From: Bedellia somnulentella
Taxonomy: Eukaryota > Arthropoda > Insecta > Lepidoptera > Bedelliidae
Length of the DNA stretch: 64,000 bases
Reading direction: 5' to 3'
Assembly (NCBI GenBank): GCA_963576735.1
Contig: OY755170.1
Location: forward strand, 20,568,875-20,632,874
The translations under genes were made by a program, and so were the position numbers. Positions within the stretch are counted from its first letter, which is position 1. Each line of letters opens with the position of its first letter. The notes beneath the pieces are model-generated. The model searched no databases, was not told where the DNA came from, and was given only the letters and a program-made list of their open reading frames with translations. Positions 20,555 to 32,258 of the stretch are shown one piece after another.

Positions 20555-23190
20555 GCTGACTAATTTCGTATATACAAATATATAAACATACACAAATTCA
20601 TAAACTTATACCTGACTACAAAAAGACTCGCACTAAAAAGTTTCGAACAAGATTCTATTATTTAGGTGAATGATAGTGGGCGACACATTTATTTTCTTAA
20701 CAAACCCAATTGAGTAATTAATTAAATATATCTGTAAGCACTTACAATTATTGGAAATGCAATGAAATTACGCGAAATATCTCATAAATTTTCCAGACTG
20801 AAATAGATACAAGTCAGGACTTGATTGCATAATCTAAGTGAAGCACAGGGTTGCATACAAAATTTATGCAAACTCTACAGTATAGTTGTTTGAAACCGGA
20901 TATTAACGATGTTAGGAGCGTTCTGGAAGTCTGGATCAGTAAAATGCTTGCGAGATTTATACTAACAACATAATGGGAATATTGTTGTTTGATGGAACGG
21001 CATTGTATGGAATTACAGGTGAAGTAAATTCCACAAATTTGTAACGTGCGTTCAGTAGGGAATATGATATCGGCTAAGCCAAAAGATATGCAGTCTTGTT
21101 ATTCGAATATTGTTTAATCTTTGCTGCTTTGTATGTAAATGTACATAAAAGTACATTTTATTAATTCCTGTTTAGTATGATAATTATATTAGTATTTCGT
21201 TTTGGGTTTATGTATTATGAATGAGACCGTATGTCATTTTATTGGGGTGTTATTTAAACGGTTAGCAAAGTATTGGCAAATTTGTGAGCAGAAATATTTA
21301 ATTGGTAAGCTAAAATTGATAGTTGGACAGCAACTTGTGTTCAGCAAATATTAATAAATCAGTCTGCAATATATATCATTCTGAACAGCAGTTTTTTTTT
21401 TGTATAGCTGTGTATATATCAAAGCTGCAATGAGTGACCTGCAGTTAATTTAATTTTGGTAAGCACTCAGAGAATAAGCAAAAAAATCAGTTTAGTGCCG
21501 CTTAAATTAGTCTAGCAAAAAGCACTAAATGGGCGCATCGCTAACTGATGATTCATTTATTCATTCTGTCTCAGTAAGTAGGTTACTTTTAGTATTATAG
21601 CAGAGATATTTTGATGAAATAATAAAGAAGCCGTTTTAGTTTTATAATTATTATATTCAAGAAACAGTAACTTTTTTTTTATTTATTGTATAATTAATGC
21701 TCGTTTTGATTTTGAAGGCCGGCCACGTTTCCTCTTTTCCCCTATGGGAATATTCTTTGCGTCAATAATAATTAGAGGCATGCTTTAAGCGGATCGCTAA
21801 GACAATCAGGTGTTTACATACGTAGAAATTAAAAAAAGCTGGACAGTCACATATTCCCTCTCTTCATTCCTTTGTTTCAATTGGCAGTGAGACAAGCGAC
21901 TTACTGAAATTTTGTTTCTTGAAATCATTAAAATTTTCTTACTGTGCGTCGAAAACTTCACAATTAGTAGCTATTTTATAACTGATTTTTCAATAAATAC
22001 GCAAAACAATTATTTAAATTGCCATCCAAATTTAAAATATGCTATACAGTCAAATAAGTTGCGTGTAGAAATGTTTTCTCTGCTGACCTAATGTACAATC
22101 TTGCTGCCCAAGTAATTATTCTGCGGAGTGGCTGTTTATTTTGCAGATACAAAATAAAACTTAAATTACAGACCATTGTCATGATTATTTGCAGAACACG
22201 AATTGCAGCCTGATTTTAATTATTGCTAACAAAATCTTTGTATGCTGACCACATGATTTATTAGCGGTTATTTCTTGCAAACCTAATTTTTAAATGGCAT
22301 ACACAGTAATTACTTCTCATTTTATTGTCAGGTGCTAACTGATAATCAGTGTTGTGAGGTTACACTCACAACAATACGCTGAGCTAGCAATCCTTTCGTT
22401 GTCAGACTTTTAATTTTTATCTGGTTTTACTGACTTGTTATTTGTTTTTGTGTTTAAGTGTTGTGAGTTTGTATGCAACGAATAAATATTTTCTTTTCTT
22501 TTCTTTTTTTTTCTTTTCTTTTCTTTTCATATCATATTTCTGTACTTGTAAAACAAAAGATACACAACAATAAAAATGAAATGCTGATTATTTTACTTAA
22601 AAGTATATTATTTTGTATTCAGGCAACCGATAATGCTACGAAATTGCGTAGATATAATTTGTGAGTAGTAATATTGTCGTAGTATTTTTATTACCTACGA
22701 TTCTTTAAATGTAAACGAATACAAAACCATTATAGTAAAAATAATTCTCATTTCATGCTAATTTGTATTTAATCGTGGGAATTTATAAGTAGCTTAATGT
22801 TAAGCATGCAAATAATGTTATTATGTATCGTCAGGCTGCAGCTGACTTTCCTTAAAATAAATAAATTAAATAACAAGAAGTAGCGCTATTCCAAGTCAGC
22901 TTCTATATTAAGCTTTACTTGTTTCTTACATAACAGCCTTTAAAATATTGGCGCGAAACGATAAGAGATTCAAATTGACAATTCCCTGTTTGATCTAACA
23001 AATGATGTCGACAATTGCTGAGATAATAGGATTTACTTGATCTTGTTGATTGAAATCGTAATGGACCTTTCTCCAGTTTTGCTGTTAAACTCATCCAGAT
23101 AATAAAATTGGAAAATTGCTCATGGTTCCCCCGTATCGTTGGAGATAACAAATCACGATCCGGTCGTCTCGGGTTCTATTATAGTATTTA
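20555..23190. other. Intron of the cyclase gene, mostly unassigned
   Basis: 2.6 kb of AT-rich intron. The only clear structure is a TTTTC pyrimidine repeat at about 22491-22527. No exon, inverted repeat or known element was recognised. A pyrimidine-rich ORF at 22473-22664 is an artefact of that repeat. Confidence 0.5.
22491..22527 (+). repeat. TTTTC microsatellite
   Basis: A run of TTTTC units broken by one longer T tract, intronic. Confidence 0.85.
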
Positions 23191-23457
23191 TATAGTTAAT
23201 TTTACGTGACTTGGCCGTTGACTTGTAATAAGTAGATTATGATTAAAAATTAAGGGAAACACAGAAATAATCACAAGAGTTCTTACAAATAAAAATAAAG
23301 ATAGATTAAAATCACATAAAATTGTTAAGTGGACTCTACATAATAGGCAAAGAACTTTAGAAGATTTGAATAAATCTGCAAATAACTTAGTAAATAAACT
23401 TGTACATACTAAACGTGTCAATAATGTTCAACGGCCAAGTCACATAAAATCAACTAT
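23191..23457. mobile_element. Foldback/MITE-like element
   Basis: The ends form a 31-bp inverted repeat (TATAGTTAATTTTACGTGAC.. at 23191-23221 and its complement at 23427-23457) with three mismatches. The total is 267 bp. No clear target duplication could be fixed because flanks are TA/AAT-rich. No protein is encoded. Confidence 0.6.
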
Positions 23458-23464
23458 AATAATA

Positions 23465-23600
23465 AATAAATCGCAGTAAGGAACCTTAGACTTGGCGCGA
23501 CTTATTTTAGAGATTTCATTACTTTTTAGAGATAAACAAGCAGCTCTATCGAGACTTGGCTAGTTTTTTACAGACTGTTTTTGGTGGGATTTCACTTCTC
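23465..23600 (+). repeat. Dispersed repeat shared with 45123-45250
   Basis: The sequence from TCGCAGTAAGGAACC through GAGACTTGGCTAGTTTTTTA is nearly identical to 45137-45240. Family class unknown. Confidence 0.7.
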
Positions 23601-23744
23601 TTTGACAGGACGTAGACTGATTGAATGGTTATATTTTCTTATTATTATATTATCTTGTGAATAAAAAAAAAATCACGATTTCTCAAATCTTTAAAAAACT
23701 CGAAAAAAACCGTTTAAATGTGTAAATAATACGCTACCGGGATT

Positions 23745-23830
23745 TAAAATACAGCCAGCACCATCTAGTGACGTGTACTGGTATTAATGCTAAACAATGT
23801 GAGCGAAGCCCGGACTTAGTGCTAGTACAT
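23745..23830 (-). repeat. Dispersed repeat 5' end (CTAGC..GGCTTCGCTCAC type)
   Basis: On the minus strand it reads CTAGCACTAAGTCCGGGCTTCGCTCAC and continues into an ACCAGTACACGTCACTAGATGGTG block. It matches 45055-45125 on the plus strand. The CTAGCG..GGCTTCGC opening resembles the repeat at 7302. Confidence 0.6.
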
Positions 23831-24610
23831 AAATAATAGAATAGAATAGAAAAACTCTTTATTGCACATCAAACACAAATTTACAAAAGTAATAATATGA
23901 TCAAACAGTTTACAGTGAGGTACAATTGGCGGTCTTATCGCTAAAAGCGATCTCTTCCAGACAACCTTTGGAAGGTGAGATCCATAAATTAATTATTTGG
24001 GTAGATGCACAAAACAAGGCCAAAAAAACATAATAAGATATTAAGCTTACTTAAAACTAACCTTTTTAATTTAAATAACAATATAAATATTAATCATACA
24101 AAATCATATAGATATTTAACGAATATGAACACATACATAAATAACTACATACTTTTATATATACAAGCAATACAAATACCTAAATAAAATACACATATAC
24201 GTTATAGAAATATAATAAATATATATAGTTTAAAAAGCAACAGTATTACAGCGCTTCAGTGAGATAGTGTTGTTTCACGAGATCTTTGAACACATTTAGT
24301 GATTTAGCCAATCGCACCTCCACAGAAAGTGCGTTCCACAATTGCACAGCGTGTACAGAAAAAGAAGAGCCATAGAAATTGGTTGTATGCACAGATCTGT
24401 ATTTGAATAGATGACGCAAGTGCATGTACTTCGCGTGTAAAAACTGTGTAAAATTATCTTGGTTTAGCGCCATTTGATTGAGTCCGCACTCGAACGTTCT
24501 CGGTGACGGATGTCTAGCTAAATATAAAAAATGCCTCATTGTGCCGTATTGAGTTGCAAAAACTATCCAAATAAAGCGGGACGAATTAATAGAAAGATTT
24601 GCTTTCATCA
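23831..24610 (-). mobile_element. LINE 3' fragment with tail (AATAG)n
   Basis: On the minus strand a 120-codon ORF (24246-24608) encodes the C-terminus of a LINE polyprotein (HAVQLWNALSVEVRLAKSLN, VFKDLVKQHYL), followed by a 3' UTR ending in a TTCTATTC repeat. The UTR includes the stretch AAAGAGTTTTTCTATTCTA, and its complement CTCTTTATTGCACATCAAAC is a familiar lepidopteran LINE terminus. It is strongly 5'-truncated. Confidence 0.8.
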
Positions 24611-24692
24611 GTAGGTCACTTTATTATTAAATTATGTGGTTTTTATTGCAAAATCAATTATTTCGTGTTCGTTGTGGTTTTACACTGCAAAA

Positions 24693-25048
24693 CATTTTTA
24701 AATAAAATAAAATAAAATAATCATTTATTTCAAAGTAAAAAGATAAATCTTTGTTTTTTGAACGTCAAAATTCAACTTAATACTAAGTTTACTTCGGATT
24801 CGGAATGTGTTTTGTTGAGAGAAGAACCCGTAAGAAACTCGTCAACACACATCTTTTTTTACGTCCATTACAATTTTGATGTTAGCCCGGAAACATCCTG
24901 CACAGAGCCCTGATGACACCAAGCCACTTCATCATTAATGTAATCATTAACATTGTAATAGGCTTTCGAACTAAGATTTCTTTTAACTACTGCTTTGAAT
25001 TTTGTTTCTGATAAATTTAAAATGTCCTCAGGTATTTTATTATACATT
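24693..25048 (-). mobile_element. LINE 3' fragment, second copy of the type at 14530
   Basis: An (AAATA)n tract on the plus strand (3' tail), then sequence that aligns with 14540-14850 (CTTCGGATTCGGAA, GAGAAGAACCCGTAAGAAAC, ACAGAGCCCTGATGACACCA). It breaks off at 25048 by 5' truncation. Confidence 0.82.
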
Positions 25049-25629
25049 TAACCGATTGTGTATCGCATAATTTATAATACATTGCCGCTTTTAGTTACAA
25101 AGCTATTTAGTATGGCTTGTCTATTAAAACACGCAATGAACATCAAAATGAACGATATTTTCACCTGTCAATCAGCTACATGGTACGGTGGCTATTGTCA
25201 TATTTCTGTCATTTGAAGCAAAATGTGTTGTACCTGCACAGATAGTTGTATTCGATTCTAATTCTAATCGATTTTGGGAACATACAAATTATAATATTCA
25301 CGATGGATGTTCCATGTATCTAAAATATTTTTATTATTACAATGCTTCTATTAAATAATTAATTGGAACATTCTTGTTTTAACTTTGTTTTTATTTAATA
25401 AAAGTTTAATTTAAGTCCCAAGTTTTTCTCTAAGCTACATTTCTTAACGTGTGGTATGTGTCAGTCTTTTTTACTTCCTTTCTTCACTCAGTGTTGCCAA
25501 TATAAATGTACATATATACACCAACACGCCTCCTTACATACGTAAAACAATAACTATAAGACAAGGTCTTAAGTTCAACAGTAACGTAAATTAGTAATTA
25601 GGGAACTTTCCTCCTTTAAATTTAAAATT

Positions 25630-25960
25630 TTTCAAAGTTAGTGAATTTAAAAATTTCCAAAGTTTTGTAAATATATCTGCAATTTTATTTTCTGACTATT
25701 TTGTATACTTCCCTGCTAAACATTTTAATTTACAAAATGATAGTGAACTTCAATGTGCTTAGAATTCTTTGCAGTTTCCATACTTAGAAATAGCTACAGC
25801 TGCTGAATTATCTTCATAGATTTTAACTGGTTTACAAACTTTAGTAAAGGCATCCTTCAATACACAAATGAGAAAATTTTATTCTGTTACTGCTTCTGAT
25901 AATTCTACATATTCAGCCAATGTTGAAGATTTGGTTACACTACTTTGTTTTTTTTTTATT
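25630..25960 (-). pseudogene. Ty1/copia pol remnant (RNase H region)
   Basis: Minus-strand fragments in changing frames match the end of copia Pol: SSTLAEYVELSEAVTE, then KPVKIYEDNSAAVAISKYGN, then NSKHIEVHYHFV, then ENKIADIFTKLWKFLN. Several stops and frameshifts separate them. No LTR could be delimited. It is an old copy. Confidence 0.8.
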
Positions 25961-26009
25961 TCCGATATTGAACAAAATAACTATCATCTATAATAGAAAA
26001 TAACGTTTT

Positions 26010-26315
26010 TGTATGGGAGCCCCCTTTGATATTTACTTTACTGTTATTTGATTATTTATTTGAAAAGTGATATACAAGTAAATAGTCAGTGAAAATTTTA
26101 AGTATTTACTTATTAACGATTTAATATTAAGCAAACAAAAACGGAAAAAAACACGTTTATTGTATGCCCCCCCCCCCTCAAAATTCTTTTTTTTATAGCA
26201 TTTGTATTGCTAGTATTTGTTGTTATAGCGGCAACAGAAATACATAATTTGTGCAAATTTCAGCTTTCTAGCTATCACTGTTTATGAGATACAGCCTGGA
26301 GAAAGACAGACAACG
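26010..26315 (+). repeat. Dispersed lepidopteran repeat (TATGGGAGCCCC type)
   Basis: It begins GTATGGGAGCCCCCTTTGAT and contains GTTGTTATAGCGGCAACAGA and TCTAGCTATCACTGTTTATG, ending near GACAGACAAC. I recognise this string set as a common intronic repeat of moths and butterflies. A C10 tract interrupts it at about 26167. Confidence 0.6.
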
Positions 26316-27135
26316 AAAAAATAAATTATTAATTTTATAATATATAATAATAATATAAATAATAAATATAAGATTATAAATTTTTCCTTCTCTACAAGTA
26401 ATTTTATTTGTTTTTTTTCCAAATCCGAATTAGTTCTGGGTTGTTTTATATTTTGTCATAGCGCCTTCTACTGGCTTTCCTTTTTTTAGATAAAATTTCT
26501 TCTCGGGGTTTTCTTAAATCAATTTGTAACTTTCCAAGAACAAATTATTAAAACTAGTTAATTTGGTAGGTTATAAATAAGGACAAGTTATTATAATAAT
26601 AAAGGCTACTGAACTACTCACTGACTGACTAACTCATTAACTCAATGAATTAGATCGTTGTTCTCCGAGAAGAAGTAGTGGTGGGGGAAAATTATGTAGG
26701 AAGAGTTGCTCAGAATAAACATGAGACCGTGAGAAAATAGCGTTATTAAAAAACAGGTATAATTCTAGTTTTATCATTCTTCTGTCGATTTATCATTCGT
26801 CTGTCGATCTATCGATGCACTCGAATATAATCGATTGAATCGTTTACGCGCTGACGGGACGCTCATGTGACGTCACAGTAGGTGGAAAAATAATGGCTCG
26901 CTTGGTTTCTATACAAGGAATGACACTTGCGTTATCTATTCAAATACAGATCTGTGGTTGTATGAGAGGGAATAGATAATTGAAGATTATGGTCTGAACG
27001 TAAATTAAGGTTATGGGAAGAAGAGAGGAATTGAAAACGTTCTTTTAGATAGAAGGTGGTGGCAGGATGGAATAAGATAGAGTAAAGGAGGGTCAAAGTA
27101 TGCAAATTGCGGCGGAGGCGAATAGGAAGCCACTT

Positions 27136-27200
27136 AATTATTATTGGACTGAATATTTTTATTTATTGAGTAGAATACAGTTAATCGACTACTATTTCTC
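27136..27200. repeat. Short repeat, inverted copy at 44974-45040
   Basis: ATTGGACTGAATATTTTTAT and following sequence to TCGACTACTATTTCTCG is present in reverse complement at 44974-45040 with almost no change. Confidence 0.75.
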
Positions 27201-27229
27201 GTAAATACGGTTATTATAGTTTGGCAGTA

Positions 27230-27560
27230 CTCTTATTATGTTTTCTCATCAGCGTCACCAGGTAGTCCAGATCTTCCATAAACCTTGTTCTGATGGATCT
27301 GATATTTGGGAGTTAAAATCTACCTCTGTACCAAATTTCAGCTCTCTAGGTCTATGGGAAGTACTAGTTCTATTTTGATGATCAGTGAGTCAGTCAGTCA
27401 GTGTCGAAAATGGTAAACTTTGCATTAGCTTCACTTCGGAATTAATTGATCTACCGACTTGAAATTTCGGATTTCAAGTGTGTGATTACAAATTTCTAGG
27501 TGACGAAAATTTCAGCGAAAATGCGGCTAACGGTTCCAGAAAAGGAAAGTACGGCAGCGT
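27230..27560 (+). repeat. Dispersed repeat with CAGT-rich tract
   Basis: It contains CCAAATTTCAGCTCTCTAGG, a GTCAGTCAGTCAGT tract at about 27385-27402, and GACGAAAATTTCAGC. It is reminiscent of degraded lepidopteran transposon ends. No frame is open and the class is unknown. Confidence 0.4.
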
Positions 27561-28008
27561 TTGCTTCGCGCTCGACTTGGCGAGATGGAATCCCGATGTT
27601 ATGAAAAAGCATATTCTAACAATAAAGAATTCTTTCTGAGTTTACTTTTACAGTTTTTCATTTAAAATTTACGTCCGCAACAGTTTTTCCCACTGACTGG
27701 AAGAAAAGAAAATCAATTATGCAACTCCTAATTGATGTCGGAAACACGCTATCAGGTTCTTTTGTAAAAATTCAATTACTGCCACAGCTATTTAAAGTGC
27801 TGTTATATTAAAGACGGGACATCTTTGAAGAACCAAAATTTAAAATATTTAAAAAGGTTTTCAAACGTAAAAATATGGCTTTTATTTATTGATTTATTTA
27901 AGAAAACATCCCTTTGGTTTTAATTAAGATTTTGATCAAGCAGGTATGACCGGCAAGAAAAAAAAATAACTGAAATAAAATATTGTCTTATATTATTCTG
28001 TAAACTCT

Positions 28009-28090
28009 AATAAATAAAGAATAAATAAAGGAAAGAAAAATTTCGACACAGGCGGGGATCGAACCCGCGACCTCGGGTATACGCCCCCAC
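28009..28090 (-). repeat. tRNA-derived SINE, truncated copy
   Basis: On the minus strand the 3' half of the tRNA-like head (box B GGTTCGATCCC, GCGGG/CCCGC stem) and the AAATTTTTCTTTCC tail are present; the 5' half is missing. TGTAAACTCT flanks it at 27999-28008 and 28097-28106, a likely target duplication. Confidence 0.72.
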
Positions 28091-28380
28091 ACAACTTGTA
28101 AACTCTGTAAACTCTGTTGTAAACAAAATATGTAACTATATATTTAAGTTTAACTCTGTAAATACCAATTAAATATAATTTTAATGCATACAGAAGCATG
28201 AAACTAAATTGATATGAATGAAAAAGTGAATATGCACTGCTTTTATTTATTTATTTTGAATGTTTTTAACAAACCTAATCAGTAGCTAGTCTATTAATTT
28301 GTTGGCGACTGAACACAAGTAAATTAACACTTAATGATCAATATTATGATGGATGTATCTAACAGTACGTATTACAGTAC

Positions 28381-28664
28381 ACGTGACTTTGTCACCTGGT
28401 GTTCAGAGTACCCACGTTTTGCATGGACAGTGTACTCACGTGATAGGGGGCAGGCCTATCGCCGTTTTGTACGAATACACTGTCACATGACTAAGTACAA
28501 CTCAGCCATGTGGGTTTCCTCACGATGTTTTCCCTCACCGTTAACAACCATGATAAATTAACCATCTTTAGAAAAGACAAATTGGTGTAGGCCCGACCCA
28601 GGATTTGAACACTAGTCGCTTGCACGATAACAGAGTGTTCTACCCACTGGGCTATCACGGTTGC
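28381..28664 (-). repeat. tRNA-derived SINE family A, 3'-truncated copy
   Basis: It matches 15770-16055 almost base for base, including box A and B on the minus strand (GGGCTATCACGG and GGATTTGAACA on the plus strand). It lacks the 3' end of the family. Confidence 0.88.
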
Positions 28665-28717
28665 TCATATTTATAATGTAATTATTTGAAAGACGGTCAG
28701 GTGCTCAATTTATTTAA

Positions 28718-28752
28718 TTTGCTTTGTAATACAGAACGTATTACAAAGCAAA
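28718..28752. repeat. Perfect 15-bp hairpin
   Basis: TTTGCTTTGTAATAC, a 5-base loop AGAAC, then the exact complement. Intronic; no T-run or known gene adjoins it. Confidence 0.7.
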
Positions 28753-29311
28753 GACAGAAAATAATAACTTTTTTTTTAAATAACAACATAAGTTGACCTT
28801 TCACATAGAAAGGTCTCTGCACAGCGAAACGGTCTTGTTCAGAACTGTCTGAAACAGATTGACAAAGAGCAGTCATATTTTTTGTCAATGTTTCTCAATT
28901 CAATCATTTATGGAAATGGAAACCCAATTTTTCATACAATTTTCATCTACATCTAAATCATCGACTAGTTGATATTATTAAATATCTTTTTAACAACTCA
29001 ACCAAACCCGATAAAAATTAAATAGGACTACCTTGAAAGCATATCCAACCGAACAGATAAAATTTTAGGAATCTATTGACTATTAACGGAGTAATTGAGT
29101 AACATACATACAAAATAAAACATACAATCGAATTGAGTACCTCCTTTTTTGAAGTCGGTCGTTAATATTGGTAAAGTTCCAAAGAAAAACGTTGTACATA
29201 TTTTGGATATTAAATGTTTGAATACAAGATTTTGGTAAGATGGTAATTATGAACTTGGTAGAAATGCGTGATTCACCAAAAAAAGAATACTAGTGAGTAC
29301 TACTAATACTG

Positions 29312-29452
29312 TGTAGTGTCGGCTTAGAATAGCACTAATTCATTTCCTCCCGCGGGTGTCGCAAGAGGTGGCTTACGCTGTGGAGTGATTGTTTGGCAGT
29401 ACAGTTGGAGACTTTTTAGCAATAACCATTATTTTTCAACTGTTTGCCAAAA
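29312..29452 (+). repeat. Repeat family D, 3'-diverged copy
   Basis: It starts GTGTAGTGTCGGCTTAGAATAG and keeps CCGCGGGTGTCGCAAGAGG, then diverges. Confidence 0.75.
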
Positions 29453-29591
29453 ACAAAACGGCGATAGGCCTGCCCCCTATCAAGTAAGTAACACCAGGTG
29501 ACAAACTCACGTGATGTGCAGAAGTATTAGTAGTAATACCCCTGCCAACCCCTTTGGGGCTATTCGGCGTGAACGTTTATGTTATGTTATG
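29453..29591 (+). repeat. tRNA-derived SINE family A, 5'-truncated copy
   Basis: Plus-strand copy from ACGGCGATAGGCCTGCCCCC to GGCTATTCGGCGTGAACG with a (TTATG)n tail. The tRNA-like head is missing. Confidence 0.8.
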
Positions 29592-29704
29592 TTTGCTCAC
29601 TCAACTTGATAAAAGTGGCTATAGAATTTGTGATTCTGAATCTCTGGCTTCGTTTTTTTGAGATTTCTAACTGTGACTTTATGTTTGTACTGTATGTAAG
29701 TATA

Positions 29705-29801
29705 CATACATACATACATATACTCACGCCATTAATTCCCATTGGGGTAGGCAGAGACTATCGATCGCCACTTCGCACGATCCTGACAAACCTCTCTAGC
29801 T
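29705..29801 (-). mobile_element. RTE-like LINE 3' end, 97-bp insertion
   Basis: On the minus strand the sequence encodes the very end of a LINE polyprotein (VCQ/RxRRSIVSAYPNG-like) and finishes GGCGTGAGTATATGTATGTATG. A 15-bp duplication CTGTATGTAAGTATA lies at 29690-29704 and 29802-29816. It is extremely 5'-truncated. Confidence 0.82.
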
Positions 29802-29816
29802 CTGTATGTAAGTATA

Positions 29817-31538
29817 GTTAAATTAAAAACCTTCGCCTCTATTTAAGTTGCATGAAAATAGGTCATTCATAGTCGATCTATCTTCTTATTATGAAAAATA
29901 AAATATTTTCTAATTAATCAAATAGAAAAAACAAAAAACAAAGATTGAGACACTGACGCTAACATTATTTCCAACTACGTTCATACTATTGTAATAGTGA
30001 AATAAATTGTTTGATACTTCTTTAAGTTTTAAAATTATAAACAAATGTAGATAAAATCTCATTTACTTATGGATAACCGCAAATAGAAAAGTTTGTATCC
30101 TTATGTTCCCATGGTACAGAGATGATGTGATTAATAAAAATCACAGGTAGGGGTGTCTTTGACGAAGTCCGTGGCCAAGAGGAGAGGTGACAAGCTTGTT
30201 GGTCCATTTATGTGATGAGCATAAATGATTCGTTTCCCAAATATTTTTACTGTATGTTATTTATATGTGTGTTATCATAGATGTACTAATAAAAAACCGT
30301 AGATAAGTCATGCGCGCTCATAAGTGGCACTTAAAAAACAGGCTAAATGGCTCATCTGACTTCAGTCGCGCACTAGCTGCCGTCGCAATCGTTCACCTGT
30401 TTTGGCGTGTTTGTTTATCAAAATAATCGAGAATGCCGTCGTGTGCGATGAGAGTTTGCACAAACTATAGTAGAAAAACTACTTAAATGATGAGATTATT
30501 TATAATTCGTAGGTATTATAAATTTACAACGTTTTAATTATAATTTGTAATAAATCGTGTGTAAAGGTCTTAATTATTCTTTGTCAAACGGTCGTCCTAG
30601 TGTCATATTTCACGACGGTACAGAGAAAATATGTTTATCTCTTTTTAGCGCTTGCTTTAAGATGTGCTATCTCGCCTACATTTCAAATGTATTTCTTGGT
30701 GTGTTGTTTGGATATATTTCTAGTGGTGTGCGTTCATCTGCCGCAATCGGTGCCACTCGTAAGCGCCGGTTTCCTCGTATATGACCTATCTAACGTTTTT
30801 TAATCTATGGTGTGTTATAAAATATTTAATAAATCGTATAGTAAGCATCCCATAAAAAAAGTTCTATGTAGTTTGGGGGTAACTTGATCTGTGTATAATA
30901 ATTCTGTATTATTATTGTATGAACAAAAGTACTGCATAGCGAGGTTAATTTAACGCGGGTAACATTGGGCAGCTGGGTTTAAATAGATTTTAAATAATTT
31001 AATTAGTTGGGTGCATCTCTTGGGACGAAGCCGTGGTAAGCTATTAAATCCAGCGGACATACGGCTCGTCGGCCAAATTTAACAAGCTCATCTCTCCGAA
31101 ACAAGTTTGACATCATGTTGTTATAAAATATAGATAAGTACATATATTCTCGGGTAAAATATGCTACAAATTAAATAAGATTTTTAATTGAGGTGTAAAG
31201 TTTTTTTTTCCATTGATAATTTCACTGTATGTAGCTCATTTTTACTTAAAGGAAGTTATTCCTAAAGTTCTCTTGGGATAATATACTTTAGTCATTTTAT
31301 AAGCCCTATATGTCTCATTTTTACTCTTTCACAAATAACCTTAAAAAGAGGGTTAATAGAACTCCTTCAATTTTTAAGATAATTTTTTAGATCTATAATT
31401 AATAATTTTCTTTACTAAGAGGTATAATTGCTATTTCTTCAGGACAACACGTGACGTTTTTAAACAAAATGTGTTTTTATCGGGCATGGTAGCTGAAAAG
31501 GTTTAATAACAAGACGAAATACTTTGCATACGACTTAC
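29817..31538. other. Intron of the cyclase gene, unassigned
   Basis: AT-rich intron without recognisable element or exon up to the TM6 exon. Two overlapping ORFs near 30557-30803 have no domain and are judged chance. Confidence 0.5.
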
Positions 31539-31688
31539 TTGTTGTTGATTCTCCCTCTGGGTGGTGAGACGGGCCTCGACGCAGTCCCTGGTCTCGAGGA
31601 AAGCCCGCCTCTGAGCCATTTCCCGGGGGTGTTGAGTCAGTACGCCAGCAATGTTGCAGATGATCAACAGCAGCAAGTTGCAGAAAGT
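31539..31688 (-). CDS. Adenylyl cyclase exon: TM6 and post-membrane helix
   Basis: Exactly 50 codons, phase 0 at both ends, acceptor tttcgcag and donor gtaagtcg. It starts with a hydrophobic stretch FCNLLLLIICNIAGVL (TM6), followed by AQRRAFLETRDCVEARL, the conserved region just after the membrane domain in types 1, 5, 6 and 8. It ends RENQQQ, joining directly to ERLLLSVLP of the next exon. The plus-strand ORF over this exon is only its antisense shadow. Confidence 0.93.
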
Positions 31689-32131
31689 CTGCGAAACATT
31701 ACAGCAGTGGGAAAGAATGCAACATCACATCGACGAGCAGCTCTGAATTGTGGGTTTGTTACGAGAATCGGGCAAGATCAGTTTTGTTTCAGTTACTAAT
31801 AACTTTACACACAACACTCTTTTTTTGTGTTTAAATAAAAATAATTTTGGTTCTAATAATTGTCTAGTTGTGCCATATGACCAATCACAAGACATTGTGT
31901 AATAATACTTACAAGAGAATTTTTTAAGGAAATATCTAGGGAAGATCCACACTTTACGGAAATGACTATATGCTCTTTGGGTTTCTTAATTTATTTAGTC
32001 AACCTTTCGGGATATGAAGTATGATCTTATTCTTAGTAAAGGGATTAAGCCTAATTACTTACTTTACTCAATATGTTTATTAAAAATAGATAAACAATAT
32101 TAAAAATCTCGAATATGAACTGTCCCAGCTG

Positions 32132-32200
32132 TGTAGTGTCGGCTCAGTACGGCACTAACCCAATTCACGTGGATAGAGTAAGAGGGGTTGTAGAGCTTAA
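32132..32200 (+). repeat. Repeat family D, short diverged copy
   Basis: GTGTAGTGTCGGCTCAGTAC followed by GGCACTAACCC matches the family head, after which similarity fades. Confidence 0.6.
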
Positions 32201-32258
32201 TACAATATGATTCCTTGGAACGATGTATCTTTATATAATTATATTTCTTCATAATGAC

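Noticed and set aside
22473..22664. Membrane peptide gene with FLFFSFLFF repeats
   Set aside because: The phenylalanine/leucine run is a translated TTTTC microsatellite.
23188..23421. Minus-strand protein of 77 residues
   Set aside because: It lies between the arms of the foldback element 23191-23457 and shows no domain.
31524..31799. Plus-strand coding region
   Set aside because: It is antisense to the cyclase TM6 exon 31539-31688, which explains its composition and open frame.
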